Positions 1 to 10,781 of a stretch of 13,807 bases of DNA are shown here, piece by piece. Where the stretch lies: contig JAEZXM010000342.1 of assembly GCA_023419875.1 (NCBI GenBank), positions 1 to 13,807 on the forward strand. Direction: 5' to 3'. Source of the DNA: Pseudomonadota bacterium. Its GTDB lineage: Bacteria; Myxococcota; Myxococcia; Myxococcales; Anaeromyxobacteraceae. The notes beneath the pieces are model-generated. The model ran no database searches. It was not told the origin of the DNA and worked only from the letters and a program-made list of their open reading frames with translations. The first letter of the stretch is position 1. The number at the start of each line of letters is the position of its first letter. The position numbers and the translations under genes are program-made.

Positions 1-1887
1 GGTCGCGGCCGGGCCGCGGCAGCCGGCGGTCGTCCACGCGCTCGCCGCGGCGCTGAACGACGCGCTCGGGAACACGGGCGCGACCGTCCGCTACCGCGCC
101 TCGGCGCTGCTCGATCCGGAGGCCGGCCCCGCGGACCTCGCCGCGCTCGCGCGGGAGCTCGCGGCCGGCGCCGTGGACACGCTCGTGGTCACCGCCTGGA
201 ATCCGCTCTACACAGCCCCCGCCGACCTCGACCTGCGGGCCGCGTTCGGCAAGGTGCGGGAGCGGATCGTGCTCGCGCTCCGGCCGGACGAGACCTGGGC
301 CGCCGCCACCTGGCGCGTGGCCGCGACCCATCCGCTCGAGGCGTGGGGGGACCTGCGCGCCCGCGACGGCACGGCCTCGATCGTGCAGCCGCTCATCGCG
401 CCGCTGCGCGAGACGATCTCCGAGGTGGAGCTCCTCGCGGGCTTCGTCGACCAGGGCGACCGCGGCGGACACGCCGTGGTCCGCGAGGGCTGGCGGGCCC
501 GCGCCGGCGACGCCGGGTTCGACCTCCGGTGGAACGGCTGGCTGGCGGCGGGCGTCGTCGCCGGCTCGGCCTTCCCCGACGAGACCGCGACGCTCGACGC
601 CGGCCGCGTCACCGCCGCGCTCCGCGAGGCGCGCTCCACGGGTGGCGGGATCGAGATCGGCTTCGCCCTCGATTACAGGGTCCGCGACGGGCGCCAGCTC
701 GACAACGCGTGGCTCCAGGAGCTGCCGGATCCGGTGACGAAGCTGACCTGGGACAACGCCGTCCAGCTCTCGCCGGCGACGGCGAGGCGGCTCGGGCTCG
801 CGACGAAGGACGAGGTGGAGATCTCGATCGGCGGCCGGAAGGTGACCGGCGGCGCGCTGATCGTCCCCGGCCACGCCGACGACGCCGTCACGCTGCCGCT
901 CGGCTACGGCCAACGCGTCGCGGGCCCGGTCGGGAAGGGCACCGGGTTCGACGCCTACGCGCTCCGCACCGTGGCCGCGCCGTGGCTCGCGCCCGGCGGC
1001 TCGCTCCGGAGGACCGGCGGGAAGGTCGAGCTCGTCACCACCCAGGAGCACTTCGACATGGAGGGGCGGTACATCGCCCCCGCCTACGCCGCGTCCGAGC
1101 TCGCCGAGAAGCACGAGGAGCTCGAGCACCACCGCGGCGACCTGCCGACGATCCATGCGCCCGTGGACTACTCGAAGCAGGAGTACTCCTGGGGCATGGC
1201 CATCGACCTCTCGCGCTGCATCGGCTGCGGCGCGTGCACGCTCGCCTGCCAGGCCGAGAACAACATCCCCACCGTCGGCAAGGCGCAGGTGGCGAGGAGC
1301 CGCGAGATGCACTGGCTCCGCGTCGATCGCTACTTCGAGGGCGACCTCGAGGAGCCCGCCTCCGTCTCGCAGCCGCTCGGCTGCGTCCACTGCGAGACCG
1401 CGCCCTGCGAGTACGTATGCCCGGTGAACGCCACCGTGCACTCGGAGGAGGGGCTGAACCAGATGGTCTACAACCGGTGCGTCGGGACCCGGTACTGCTC
1501 CAACAACTGCCCGTACAAGGTCCGCCGGTTCAACTGGTTCGACTTCCACGACCGGTCGTCGCCCACGATCCGGATGCTCCACAACCCGGACGTCACCGTC
1601 CGCGCGCGCGGCGTCATGGAGAAGTGCACCTACTGCGTGCAGCGCATCGAGCGGGCCCGCAACCTCCACGGCGCGAGCGGCGGGAAGATCGCCGGGGACG
1701 AGGTCCAGTCGGCCTGCCAGCAGGCCTGTCCGACCCAGGCGATCGTCTTCGGGAACCTGAACGACCCGGAGTCCACCGTCGCCCGTCGCCACCGCGACGA
1801 CCGCCGCTTCGACCTCCTGCACGAGCTCGGCACGCGGCCCCGCACCGCCTACCTCGTGCAGCTCCGCAACCCGAACCCCGAGCTGGC

Positions 1888-1891
<4 letters not shown>
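1..1891 (+). CDS. actB: Alternative complex III iron-sulfur subunit ActB, 5'-truncated by window edge
   Basis: This is the C-terminal part (629 visible residues) of ActB. The frame is open from base 2 and the start lies upstream; the GTG at 173 is internal. The first part resembles the degenerate molybdopterin-oxidoreductase-like domain of ActB. From about base 1190 there is a ferredoxin-like domain with four cysteine groups: CIGCGACTLAC (1217), CVHCETAPCEYVC (1382), CVGTRYCSNNC (1478) and CTYC (1625) paired with CQQAC (near 1715). In the third group a Thr stands where a second Cys would be, which fits the family's three [4Fe-4S] plus one [3Fe-4S] clusters. ActB is a periplasmic subunit that relays electrons from quinol oxidation in the membrane subunits towards the cytochrome subunits. 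The stop overlaps the actC start as ATGA. The pattern is also shared with PsrB/DmsB-type subunits, but the fusion and neighbours point to ActB. Confidence 0.95.
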
Positions 1892-3299
<1,408 letters not shown>

Positions 3300-3303
<4 letters not shown>

Positions 3304-3830
3304 GCACCGTGCTGGGCGAGTTCGCGGACGACCGCGCCCTCCTCGCCGCGGCGCGGGCGCTGCGCGCGGAGGGGCGGAAGGGCCTCGACCTCCACAGCCC
3401 GTACCCCATCCACGGCGCGGAGGAGGCCCTCGGGCTCCCGCGCTCCTCCGTCCCGAAGCTGGCGCTCGCCGCCGGCGTCACCGGCGCGGTCACGGGCTAC
3501 GGGCTCCAGTGGTTCGTGAACGCGTACGACTGGGCGTACAACGTCGGCAACCGGCCGCCGCACAGCCCGCCCGCGTTCATCCCGGTCACCTTCGAGCTCG
3601 GCGTGCTCTTCGCCTCGCTCGGCATCTTCTTCGGGCTGCTGTTCGCGTACTTCCGGTTCCCGCGCGTCCACCACCCGGTGTTCGAGGTCGAGGCGTTCCG
3701 CTCCGCGACCATCGACGGGCTGTGGCTCTCGGCCGAGGCGCCGGAGTCGGAGGCCTCCGCGGTCGCCGAGTCGCTCCGGAGGCTCGGTGCGCGGCAGGTG
3801 TCCGTGGTCGCCGAGGAGGAGGCCCCGTGA
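3300..3830 (+). CDS. actD: Alternative complex III subunit ActD (DUF3341-type)
   Basis: This 176-residue protein has a soluble N-terminal segment of about 60 residues containing LDLHSPYPIHGAEEALGL, a motif typical of ActD. Two transmembrane helices follow (about residues 62-80 and 98-118), and between them lies the conserved stretch NVGNRPPHSPPAFIPVTFE. A short soluble tail resembles a small alpha/beta domain. ActD is a structural membrane subunit of alternative complex III with no known cofactor. The ATG overlaps the actC stop as ATGA. A strong ribosome-binding site, AGGGAGG, ends about six bases before it, so the start is well supported. Confidence 0.92.
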
Positions 3831-4423
3831 CGCGCCTCGTCCGTCTCCCGGGGCTCGCCGTGCTCGCGGCGGTCGGGCTCACCGGCTGCCCCCGGCTCGA
3901 CCCCATGCAGCAGCAGCCCAAGTACGAGGCGTACGAGGACAGCGCGTTCTTCCCCGACGGGCTCGCGATGCGCGCCCCGCCGGCGGGCACGGTGCCCTTC
4001 CGCTCGCAGATCGAGCCCGCCGTCGCCACCGGCCGCGGGCCGGACGGCAAGCCGCTCGCGGTCGCGCCGGTGCTCGTCGACGCGGCGATGCTCGAGCGCG
4101 GCCGGAAGAAGTTCGACGTCCACTGCGCGGTCTGCCACGGCCTGCTCGGCGACGGCGACAGCCAGCTGGCGATGAACATGTCGCTGCGACGGCCGCCCTC
4201 GCTCCACCTCTACCGCGACCGGCCCGACGGCTACCTGTACCAGGTCATCCAGGAGGGCTTCGGCCTCATGCCCTCCTACGCTCATGAACTCTCGGTGGAC
4301 GACCGCTGGGCGGTGGTGGCCTACGTGCGCGCCCTGCAGCTCAGCCAGAACGCCCGGGTCGAGCAGCTCCCCGGAGAGACGCGCGAGCGCCTGGAGCGCG
4401 GCGCCAAGGAGACCACGCCATGA
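3827..4423 (+). CDS. actE: Alternative complex III monohaem cytochrome c lipoprotein ActE
   Basis: This 198-residue protein starts at a GTG that overlaps the actD stop as GTGA, behind a strong purine run (GAGGAGGAGG) four bases upstream. The N-terminus is a lipoprotein signal ending in the lipobox LTGC (Cys21), so the mature protein is anchored on the outer face of the inner membrane. A single c-type haem site, CAVCH, lies at residues 100-104. The likely axial Met is in GLMPSYAHEL (Met148), followed by the usual C-terminal helix DRWAVVAYVRALQ. Within alternative complex III this monohaem subunit carries electrons towards the oxidase; here the likely acceptor is the cytochrome domain of CoxB encoded in the same operon. 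Position and size match ActE. Confidence 0.94.
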   Translation: MTRLVRLPGLAVLAAVGLTGCPRLDPMQQQPKYEAYEDSAFFPDGLAMRAPPAGTVPFRSQIEPAVATGRGPDGKPLAVAPVLVDAAMLERGRKKFDVHCAVCHGLLGDGDSQLAMNMSLRRPPSLHLYRDRPDGYLYQVIQEGFGLMPSYAHELSVDDRWAVVAYVRALQLSQNARVEQLPGETRERLERGAKETTP

Positions 4424-5610
4424 CGCCCGCTCCGGCCCCCTTCACGGGCGGGCGCCGCCTCGTCCTCCGGTCGGCGGCGGTGGGCGCCGCGGGGCTCGCC
4501 GTCACGGCGGTCGGCGCGGCGGCGTTCGACGCACGGCGGGCGATGTACGCGTACCTCGTCGCCTTCGTCTACTGGCTCGGCATCGCGCTCGGCGCGCTCA
4601 TCCTGCTCGGCGCCTTCCACGCCGCGAACGCCCGCTGGTCGGTCGTGATCCGGAGATTCGTCGAGCACGTGCCGGCGGTGATCCCCCTCTTCGTCGTGCT
4701 CTTCGTGCCCCTGGTCCTCGGGGGTCGGCACCTCTTCCCCTGGACGGCGCCCGAGGCGCTCGAGGGCGAGCTCCTCCACCTCGTCGAGCACAAGCGGCCG
4801 TGGCTCAACGTGCCCTTCTTCGTGGCGCGGGCCGTGTTCTACTTCGTCACCTGGGTGGTCGTGGCCGAGCTCCTTCGCCGCTGGTCCCTCCGGCAGGACG
4901 CCGCCGGCGGCCTGACGCTCACGAGGTGGCAGCGCCGCCTCGGCACGGGTTCTCTCCCGCTCCACGCGCTCACGCTCTCGTTCGCGGCGTTCGACTGGCT
5001 CATGTCGATCGACCCGCGGTTCTACTCCACGATCTTCGGCGTCTACTGGTTCGCCGGGAGCTTCCTCGCCACCTTCGCGGTGATCATCGTCGCCGCCGTC
5101 CTCACCCGGAACGACCCGACCCAGTTCGGCGCGCACATGAACGTCGAGCACTTTCACGCGCTCGGGAAGTTCCTGCTCGCGTTCACCGCCTTCTGGGCCT
5201 ACATCGCGTTCTCGCAGTTCCTGCTCATCTGGATCGCCAACCTCCCGGAGGAGGTGCCCTGGTACATCCTCCGCATCGACGGCGGCTGGGGGCCCGTGGG
5301 CGCGTTCCTCGCCGCCTTCCAGTTCCTGGTGCCGTTCTTCCTGCTCCTCTCGCGCGACCTGAAGCGCAACCCACGGGCGCTCGCCTGGGTGGCGGCCTGG
5401 GTGCTCCTCGTCCACTGGGTGGATCTCTACTGGCTGGTGATGCCGCACCTCGACCCGGGCGGCCCGCGGTTCAGCCTCTGGGACGTGTCGGCCTTCGTGG
5501 GCGTGGGCGGTGTCGCGGTCGCGTTCGCGGTCGCCCGGATGCGAGGGACGCTGGCCGTTCCGGCCCGCGATCCCTACATCGACGACTCGCTGAGGTACCT
5601 GCCGTCATGA
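4420..5610 (+). CDS. actF: Alternative complex III membrane subunit ActF
   Basis: This 396-residue integral membrane protein has about ten hydrophobic helices and short loops. Family-like stretches include FDWLMSIDPRFYSTIFGVYWF, here seen as DWLMSIDPRFYSTIFGVYW, and the later MNVEHFHALGKFLLAFTAFW and YILRIDGGWG. ActF is a distant NrfD-like relative of ActC and forms the second large membrane subunit of alternative complex III. The ATG overlaps the actE stop as ATGA, and an AAGGAG site lies eight bases upstream. Its stop overlaps the next gene in the same way. The identification rests on recognised motifs, helix count and position; no cofactor-binding motif is expected or seen. Confidence 0.93.
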   Translation: MTPAPAPFTGGRRLVLRSAAVGAAGLAVTAVGAAAFDARRAMYAYLVAFVYWLGIALGALILLGAFHAANARWSVVIRRFVEHVPAVIPLFVVLFVPLVLGGRHLFPWTAPEALEGELLHLVEHKRPWLNVPFFVARAVFYFVTWVVVAELLRRWSLRQDAAGGLTLTRWQRRLGTGSLPLHALTLSFAAFDWLMSIDPRFYSTIFGVYWFAGSFLATFAVIIVAAVLTRNDPTQFGAHMNVEHFHALGKFLLAFTAFWAYIAFSQFLLIWIANLPEEVPWYILRIDGGWGPVGAFLAAFQFLVPFFLLLSRDLKRNPRALAWVAAWVLLVHWVDLYWLVMPHLDPGGPRFSLWDVSAFVGVGGVAVAFAVARMRGTLAVPARDPYIDDSLRYLPS

Positions 5611-6023
5611 GCGAGACCAAGCACCACGCCGCGCACGATCACGGCGTCCGCTCCGAGGAGGACCACGTCCCGGCGCTCAAGGTGGCGCTCGTGGGGGTGG
5701 CCGCGCTCGTCATCTTCTTCGTCGGCTCGTGGGTCACGGTCGCCTATCTCGGCCTGCGGATGGAGCAGCGCGGCGGGTACGGCACGCGCCCGCCGGAGGT
5801 CGGCCTCTCCAAGATCGGCCTCGTCGAGCAGCAACCGTTCACGCAGGCGTTCCGCGGGGAACGGGCGAAGGAGCAACAGCTCGAGCGGCTCCGCTCCTAC
5901 GGCTGGGTGGACCGGCAGGCGGGCGTCGTCCACATCCCGGTCGAGGAGGCCATGCGGCTCGTGGCCTCCGGTGTGCGGCCCGGCACCGACGCCGGCGCGC
6001 CGCCGGCGGGAGGGCAGCCGTGA
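5607..6023 (+). CDS. Small single-helix membrane protein of the act-cox operon, function unknown
   Basis: This 138-residue protein has a His-rich polar N-terminus (HHAAHDHG), one transmembrane helix (about residues 27-49) and a soluble tail of about 85 residues. The tail contains RLRSYGWVDRQAGVVHIPVEEAM. A similar pattern (GWVD, then V-x-IP-x-x-x-AM) recurs, from memory, in small membrane proteins encoded near SCO and cytochrome oxidase genes in other bacteria. The gene overlaps actF by ATGA and the SCO gene by GTGA, so it is probably made with them. It could be a small accessory subunit of alternative complex III or an assembly factor for the oxidase. Its length and single helix would suit the small ActG-like position, but I see no motif that proves this. 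The ribosome-binding site is weak, suggesting coupling to actF. Confidence 0.85.
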   Translation: MSETKHHAAHDHGVRSEEDHVPALKVALVGVAALVIFFVGSWVTVAYLGLRMEQRGGYGTRPPEVGLSKIGLVEQQPFTQAFRGERAKEQQLERLRSYGWVDRQAGVVHIPVEEAMRLVASGVRPGTDAGAPPAGGQP

Positions 6024-6886
6024 GCGCACGGATCCGCCGCCTCGCGCTCCTCGGGCTCGCCGTCCTGGCGGGGCTCACCGCGGCACCGGCGCGGGCGCAG
6101 TTCTGGCGGCACCGCGAGCTGCCCTCGGGCCCTCCGCCCGACGTGAAGCCGGTGCCCCTCCAGGAGGTCCGGATCGAGGAGAAGCTCGGCCAGGCGATCC
6201 CCCTCGACACGGCCTTCACCGACTGGCGCGGGCGCCCGTTCACTCTGCGTCAAGCGTTCGACGGCCGCCGGCCGGTGGTGATGGCGCTCGTGTACTACGA
6301 GTGCCCGATGCTCTGCGGCCTCATGCTCTCCGCCATGGCCAAGGGCATCCGCCAGAACGGCCTCGAGCCGGGGAAGGACTTCGAGGCGGTGACGATCTCG
6401 TTCGACCCGGCGGAACGGCCGGGCCTGGCAGCGGAGCGCAGGCGCGGCTACCTCCAGTCGGTCGGGCTCGCCGACGCCGGGGAGCACTGGCCGTTCCTCG
6501 TCGGCACCGAGGAGTCCTCGCGGCGAATCTCCGACGCGCTCGGCTTCTACTACAAGTACGACCAGGTCTCGGGCGAGTGGGCCCACATGGCCGCGGTGTT
6601 CGTGCTGACCCCGGACGGCCGCGTCTCGCGTTACCTCTACGGCATCGACTACGCCCCCCAGGACCTGCGGCTCGCGCTGATCGAGGCGGGCGGCGGGAAG
6701 GTCGGCACGAGCTTCGATCGCCTCCTCCTCACCTGCTTCCGGTACGACCCGGCCTCCCGCAAGTACCAGCCCTACGCCTTCGGCATCGTCCGCGCCGGCG
6801 GGGCGCTCACCCTCGTCGTCCTGGCTGTGGTCGTGGGCCGGCTGTTCTGGCGCGAGCGGACCCGGGCGCGGAGGCCCTCGCCATGA
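6020..6886 (+). CDS. SCO1/SenC/PrrC-type copper chaperone for CuA assembly
   Basis: This 288-residue protein has a thioredoxin-like fold. An N-terminal signal peptide ends around APARAQ, the catalytic domain follows, and there is a C-terminal transmembrane helix (about residues 257-275) with a basic tail. The copper-binding CxxxC motif is CPMLC (Cys95, Cys99), and the third ligand is probably His189 in GEWAHMAAVFVLTPDG. SCO proteins deliver copper to, or reduce the cysteines of, the CuA site in oxidase subunit II, and that subunit is encoded by the next gene. The GTG start overlaps the upstream stop as GTGA behind GGGAGG six bases away. The C-terminal anchor in addition to the signal peptide is found in a subset of bacterial SCO proteins. 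Confidence 0.93.
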   Translation: MSARIRRLALLGLAVLAGLTAAPARAQFWRHRELPSGPPPDVKPVPLQEVRIEEKLGQAIPLDTAFTDWRGRPFTLRQAFDGRRPVVMALVYYECPMLCGLMLSAMAKGIRQNGLEPGKDFEAVTISFDPAERPGLAAERRRGYLQSVGLADAGEHWPFLVGTEESSRRISDALGFYYKYDQVSGEWAHMAAVFVLTPDGRVSRYLYGIDYAPQDLRLALIEAGGGKVGTSFDRLLLTCFRYDPASRKYQPYAFGIVRAGGALTLVVLAVVVGRLFWRERTRARRPSP

Positions 6887-7912
6887 ACGAGCTCCTGCGC
6901 CGCCTCCTCTTCCTCCCCGAGCAAGCGACCCCGTACGCCCAGGACGTGGACCGGCTCCATTACTTCGTGATCATCACCACGATGATCGCCGCGGCCGGCG
7001 TCTTCGGCGTGGCGATCTGGTTCTTCGTGCGCTACCGGCGGCGGAGCGAGGTCGAGCCGACGCCGCACGTCCGGCCGCGGGTCATCCACGAGGTCCTCTT
7101 CGTCAGCGTGCCGCTCGCCTTCTTCGTGCTCTGGTTCGCGATCGGGTATCCGCAGTTCGTCACGCTCCAGTCGCCGCCCGAGGACGCGATGGACGTCTAC
7201 GTCCAGGGCAAGCAGTGGATGTGGAAGTTCTCGTACCCGGACGGCCCCAGCTCGGTGAGCACGCTGCGGGTGCCGGCGGGCCGGCCGGTACGGCTCCTCA
7301 TCACCTCCCGGGACGTCATCCACTCGTTCTACGTGCCGGCGCTCCGGATCAAGCAGGACGCCCTGCCGGGCCGGTACACGCAGACGTGGTTCCCGCCCGC
7401 CGAGCCGGGCCGGTACGAGATCTTCTGCGCCGAGTACTGCGGGATGTCGCACTCCGGGATGATCGGCGAGCTGGTGGTGATGCCGGCGGCGGAGTTCGAC
7501 GCCTGGATGGCCGCGCAGCGCCGCGGCCTGGCCAACGCCCAGGACTCGAGCCCGGTGGCGGCCGAGCACGTGCGGCCCGCGTCGAACGTGGTGGCGGAGG
7601 GCGGCCGGATCGCGGCGGTGCAGGGCTGCCTCAAGTGCCACTCCGTGGACGGAACCCGCCACATCGGGCCCACCTTCGTGAACCTGTACGGCCGCGCCGA
7701 GAAGCTCCAGAGCGGCGCCACCGTGGTGGCGGACGAGGCCTACCTCACGAGATCGATGATGGACCCCGGCGCGGAGCTCGTCGCCGGCTACCAGAACGTG
7801 ATGCCCACGTTCCAGGGCAAGCTCGCGCCGCCCGACGCGGCGGCGATCGTCGAGTACATCAAGTCCCTCCGCTCGTCGGCCTCGCGGCCCGGGCCCTCGG
7901 AGCCGCCCGCCT

Positions 7913-7938
<26 letters not shown>
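6883..7938 (+). CDS. coxB: caa3-type cytochrome c oxidase subunit II with fused cytochrome c domain
   Basis: This 351-residue protein has two N-terminal transmembrane helices (about residues 26-48 and 71-90) and then a cupredoxin domain. The CuA ligands are visible: His147 in DVIHSFYVP, then Cys182, Cys186, His190 and Met193 in CAEYCGMSHSGM. A linker leads to a C-terminal class I cytochrome c domain with haem motif CLKCH (residues 249-253) and axial Met307 in VMPTFQGKL. This fusion defines caa3-type oxidases, where the tethered haem c receives electrons and passes them to CuA. The ATG overlaps the SCO stop as ATGA with GGAGG eight bases upstream. Electrons probably arrive from the alternative complex III encoded upstream. 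Its end overlaps coxA by 26 bases. Confidence 0.97.
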
Positions 7939-9575
<1,637 letters not shown>

Positions 9576-9586
<11 letters not shown>

Positions 9587-10205
9587 CCCGCTCGCCCATC
9601 ACTTCGAAAGCCTCGAAAAGCAGACCCACGCCGCGCGGCTGGGCATGTGGCTCTTCCTGGCCACCGAGATCCTGCTCTTCACCGCGCTCTTCGCGGCGTA
9701 CGCGCTGTACCGGTTTCTCTTTCCGGAGGCGTTCGCGGAGGCGAGCCGCGGGCTCGAGACCTGGATCGGCTTCGTGAACACGATCATCCTCGTGACGAGC
9801 TCGTTCACGGTGGCGACCGGGCTTCACTTCGCGACGAAGGGCGACGGGCGGAAGACGGGCCTGTACTTCTTCGTGTCGGTGCTGTTCGCGGTGGCGTTCC
9901 TGGCGCTCAAGGCGGTCGAGTACTCGCACCACGTTCACGAGGGGCAGCTGCCGGGCCCGTACTACACGTACGAGGGGCTCACGCTGCCGGGCGCGCCGAT
10001 GTACTTCACGCTCTACTTCCTCATCACGGGGCTCCACGCGATCCACGTGATCGTGGGGATGACCGTGCTCGTGGTCATCGGGTGGCTGGCGTGGCGGGGG
10101 CGGTACACGCCCGCGTACCACGTGCCGGTCGAGCTCGGGGCGCTGTACTGGCACCTCGTCGATCTGATCTGGATCTTCGTCTTCCCGCTCATCTACCTCA
10201 TCTAG
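9576..10205 (+). CDS. coxC: Cytochrome c oxidase subunit III
   Basis: This 209-residue membrane protein has five predicted helices, the short form of subunit III that lacks the first two helices of the mitochondrial type. Typical features are LGMWLFLATEILLFTALF near the N-terminus, the segment LALKAVEYSHHVHEG, and the C-terminal helix ALYWHLVDLIWIFVFPLIYL. Subunit III is a non-catalytic core subunit that stabilises subunit I and its proton uptake. The ATG lies inside the end of coxA in another frame with only a weak ribosome-binding site, so translation is probably coupled. The stop is TAG, followed by a 14-base gap to coxD. Confidence 0.96.
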
Positions 10206-10219
10206 CGAGGACCTGCGCC
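10206..10219 (+). promoter_or_regulatory. coxC-coxD gap with ribosome-binding site
   Basis: This is the only intergenic gap inside the respiratory operon. It is 14 bases long and holds GAGG at 10207-10210, nine bases before the coxD ATG. It is too short for a promoter and serves only as a ribosome-binding site. Confidence 0.5.
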
Positions 10220-10621
10220 ATGGCCGAACCGGTCGCCCACGAGGAGCAGGAAGCCGTCCACCGCTCCCACATGCCCGTGTACCTGGGCGTGTGGCTGGCG
10301 CTGCTGGTGCTGACGGTGGTCACGTACGCGGTCGCCAAGGTGCACCTCCCCGGCGCGTGGGCGGTGACGGTGGCGCTGGTGATCGCGAGCGCGAAGGGGG
10401 CGCTGGTCGCGCTCTTCTTCATGCACCTCTGGGATCAGCGGGGCGCGAACCGGCTTGTCTTCGTGACGTCGCTGGTGTTCGTGGCGCTGCTCATCGGGCT
10501 CGTCATCGCGGACAACGCGACGCGCTTCCCCCTCGCGAATCCCCCCGGAACCCGGGGCGCGCTGCCGGCGGGGGGAGCGGTGAGGGATCCGCCGCCGCTC
10601 TCCCAACCCGTCCCAGAGTAG
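10220..10621 (+). CDS. coxD: Cytochrome c oxidase subunit IV family protein, C-terminus rewritten by a repeat
   Basis: This 133-residue protein has three hydrophobic helices (about residues 20-40, 46-68 and 76-97). The second contains SAKGALVALFFMHL, a pattern characteristic of prokaryotic subunit IV, a small membrane subunit that helps assemble or stabilise the oxidase. It is the last gene of the operon and the only one separated by a gap; GAGG sits nine bases before its ATG. After ADNATRF the tail turns Pro- and Gly-rich and ends LSQPVPE. The last codons and the TAG stop are provided by a copy of the RAYT-associated repeat (10600-10619), so the original C-terminus was probably replaced or shortened when the repeat arrived. 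The core fold looks intact. Confidence 0.92.
   Translation: MAEPVAHEEQEAVHRSHMPVYLGVWLALLVLTVVTYAVAKVHLPGAWAVTVALVIASAKGALVALFFMHLWDQRGANRLVFVTSLVFVALLIGLVIADNATRFPLANPPGTRGALPAGGAVRDPPPLSQPVPE
10600..10619 (+). repeat. RAYT-associated repeat, copy 1, overlapping coxD end
   Basis: This 20-base sequence is repeated exactly at 10648-10667, 48 bases further on. It contains the 13-base core CCCGTCCCAGAGT (10607-10619), which also occurs inverted at three other places in the window. The T and AG of coxD's stop codon TAG straddle its right edge (10619-10621), so the repeat forms the end of coxD. Confidence 0.85.
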
Positions 10622-10647
10622 TTGCGCTTCCCAACCTCCCCTCTCAC

Positions 10648-10667
10648 CTCCCAACCCGTCCCAGAGT
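10648..10667 (+). repeat. RAYT-associated repeat, copy 2
   Basis: This is an exact 20-base copy of 10600-10619 in the same orientation. A degenerate third unit (CCCAACC followed by TCCCC) lies between them at 10630, so the left flank looks like a small repeat cluster. It is followed by CCTTTT and a 7-base-pair hairpin. Confidence 0.85.
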
Positions 10668-10673
10668 CCTTTT

Positions 10674-10692
10674 CGCGGACCGCAGGTCCGCG
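10674..10692. repeat. Inverted repeat, 7-bp stem and 5-base loop
   Basis: CGCGGAC (10674-10680) and GTCCGCG (10686-10692) are perfect inverted halves around CGCAG. An alternative 6-bp pairing, GACCGC (10678-10683) with GCGGTC (10695-10700), overlaps it. Lying next to the repeat core and upstream of the transposase, it could be a REP-like hairpin recognised by the RAYT. It could also act as a transcript end for the cox operon, but no T-run follows. Confidence 0.5.
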
Positions 10693-10781
10693 CCGCGGTC
10701 GGCATTGGTCGACCCGGAATCGGCAACTCTTCGGAAACACCGACGTCGAGCCGGGCACGATTCCTGCCAGAGCGTGTGCCC

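Noticed and set aside
343..1887. A 986-residue open frame starting at 343 that includes actC
   Set aside because: The part before 1888 is an out-of-frame Arg/Pro/Ala-rich reading of actB; the ActC protein starts at the ATGA overlap.
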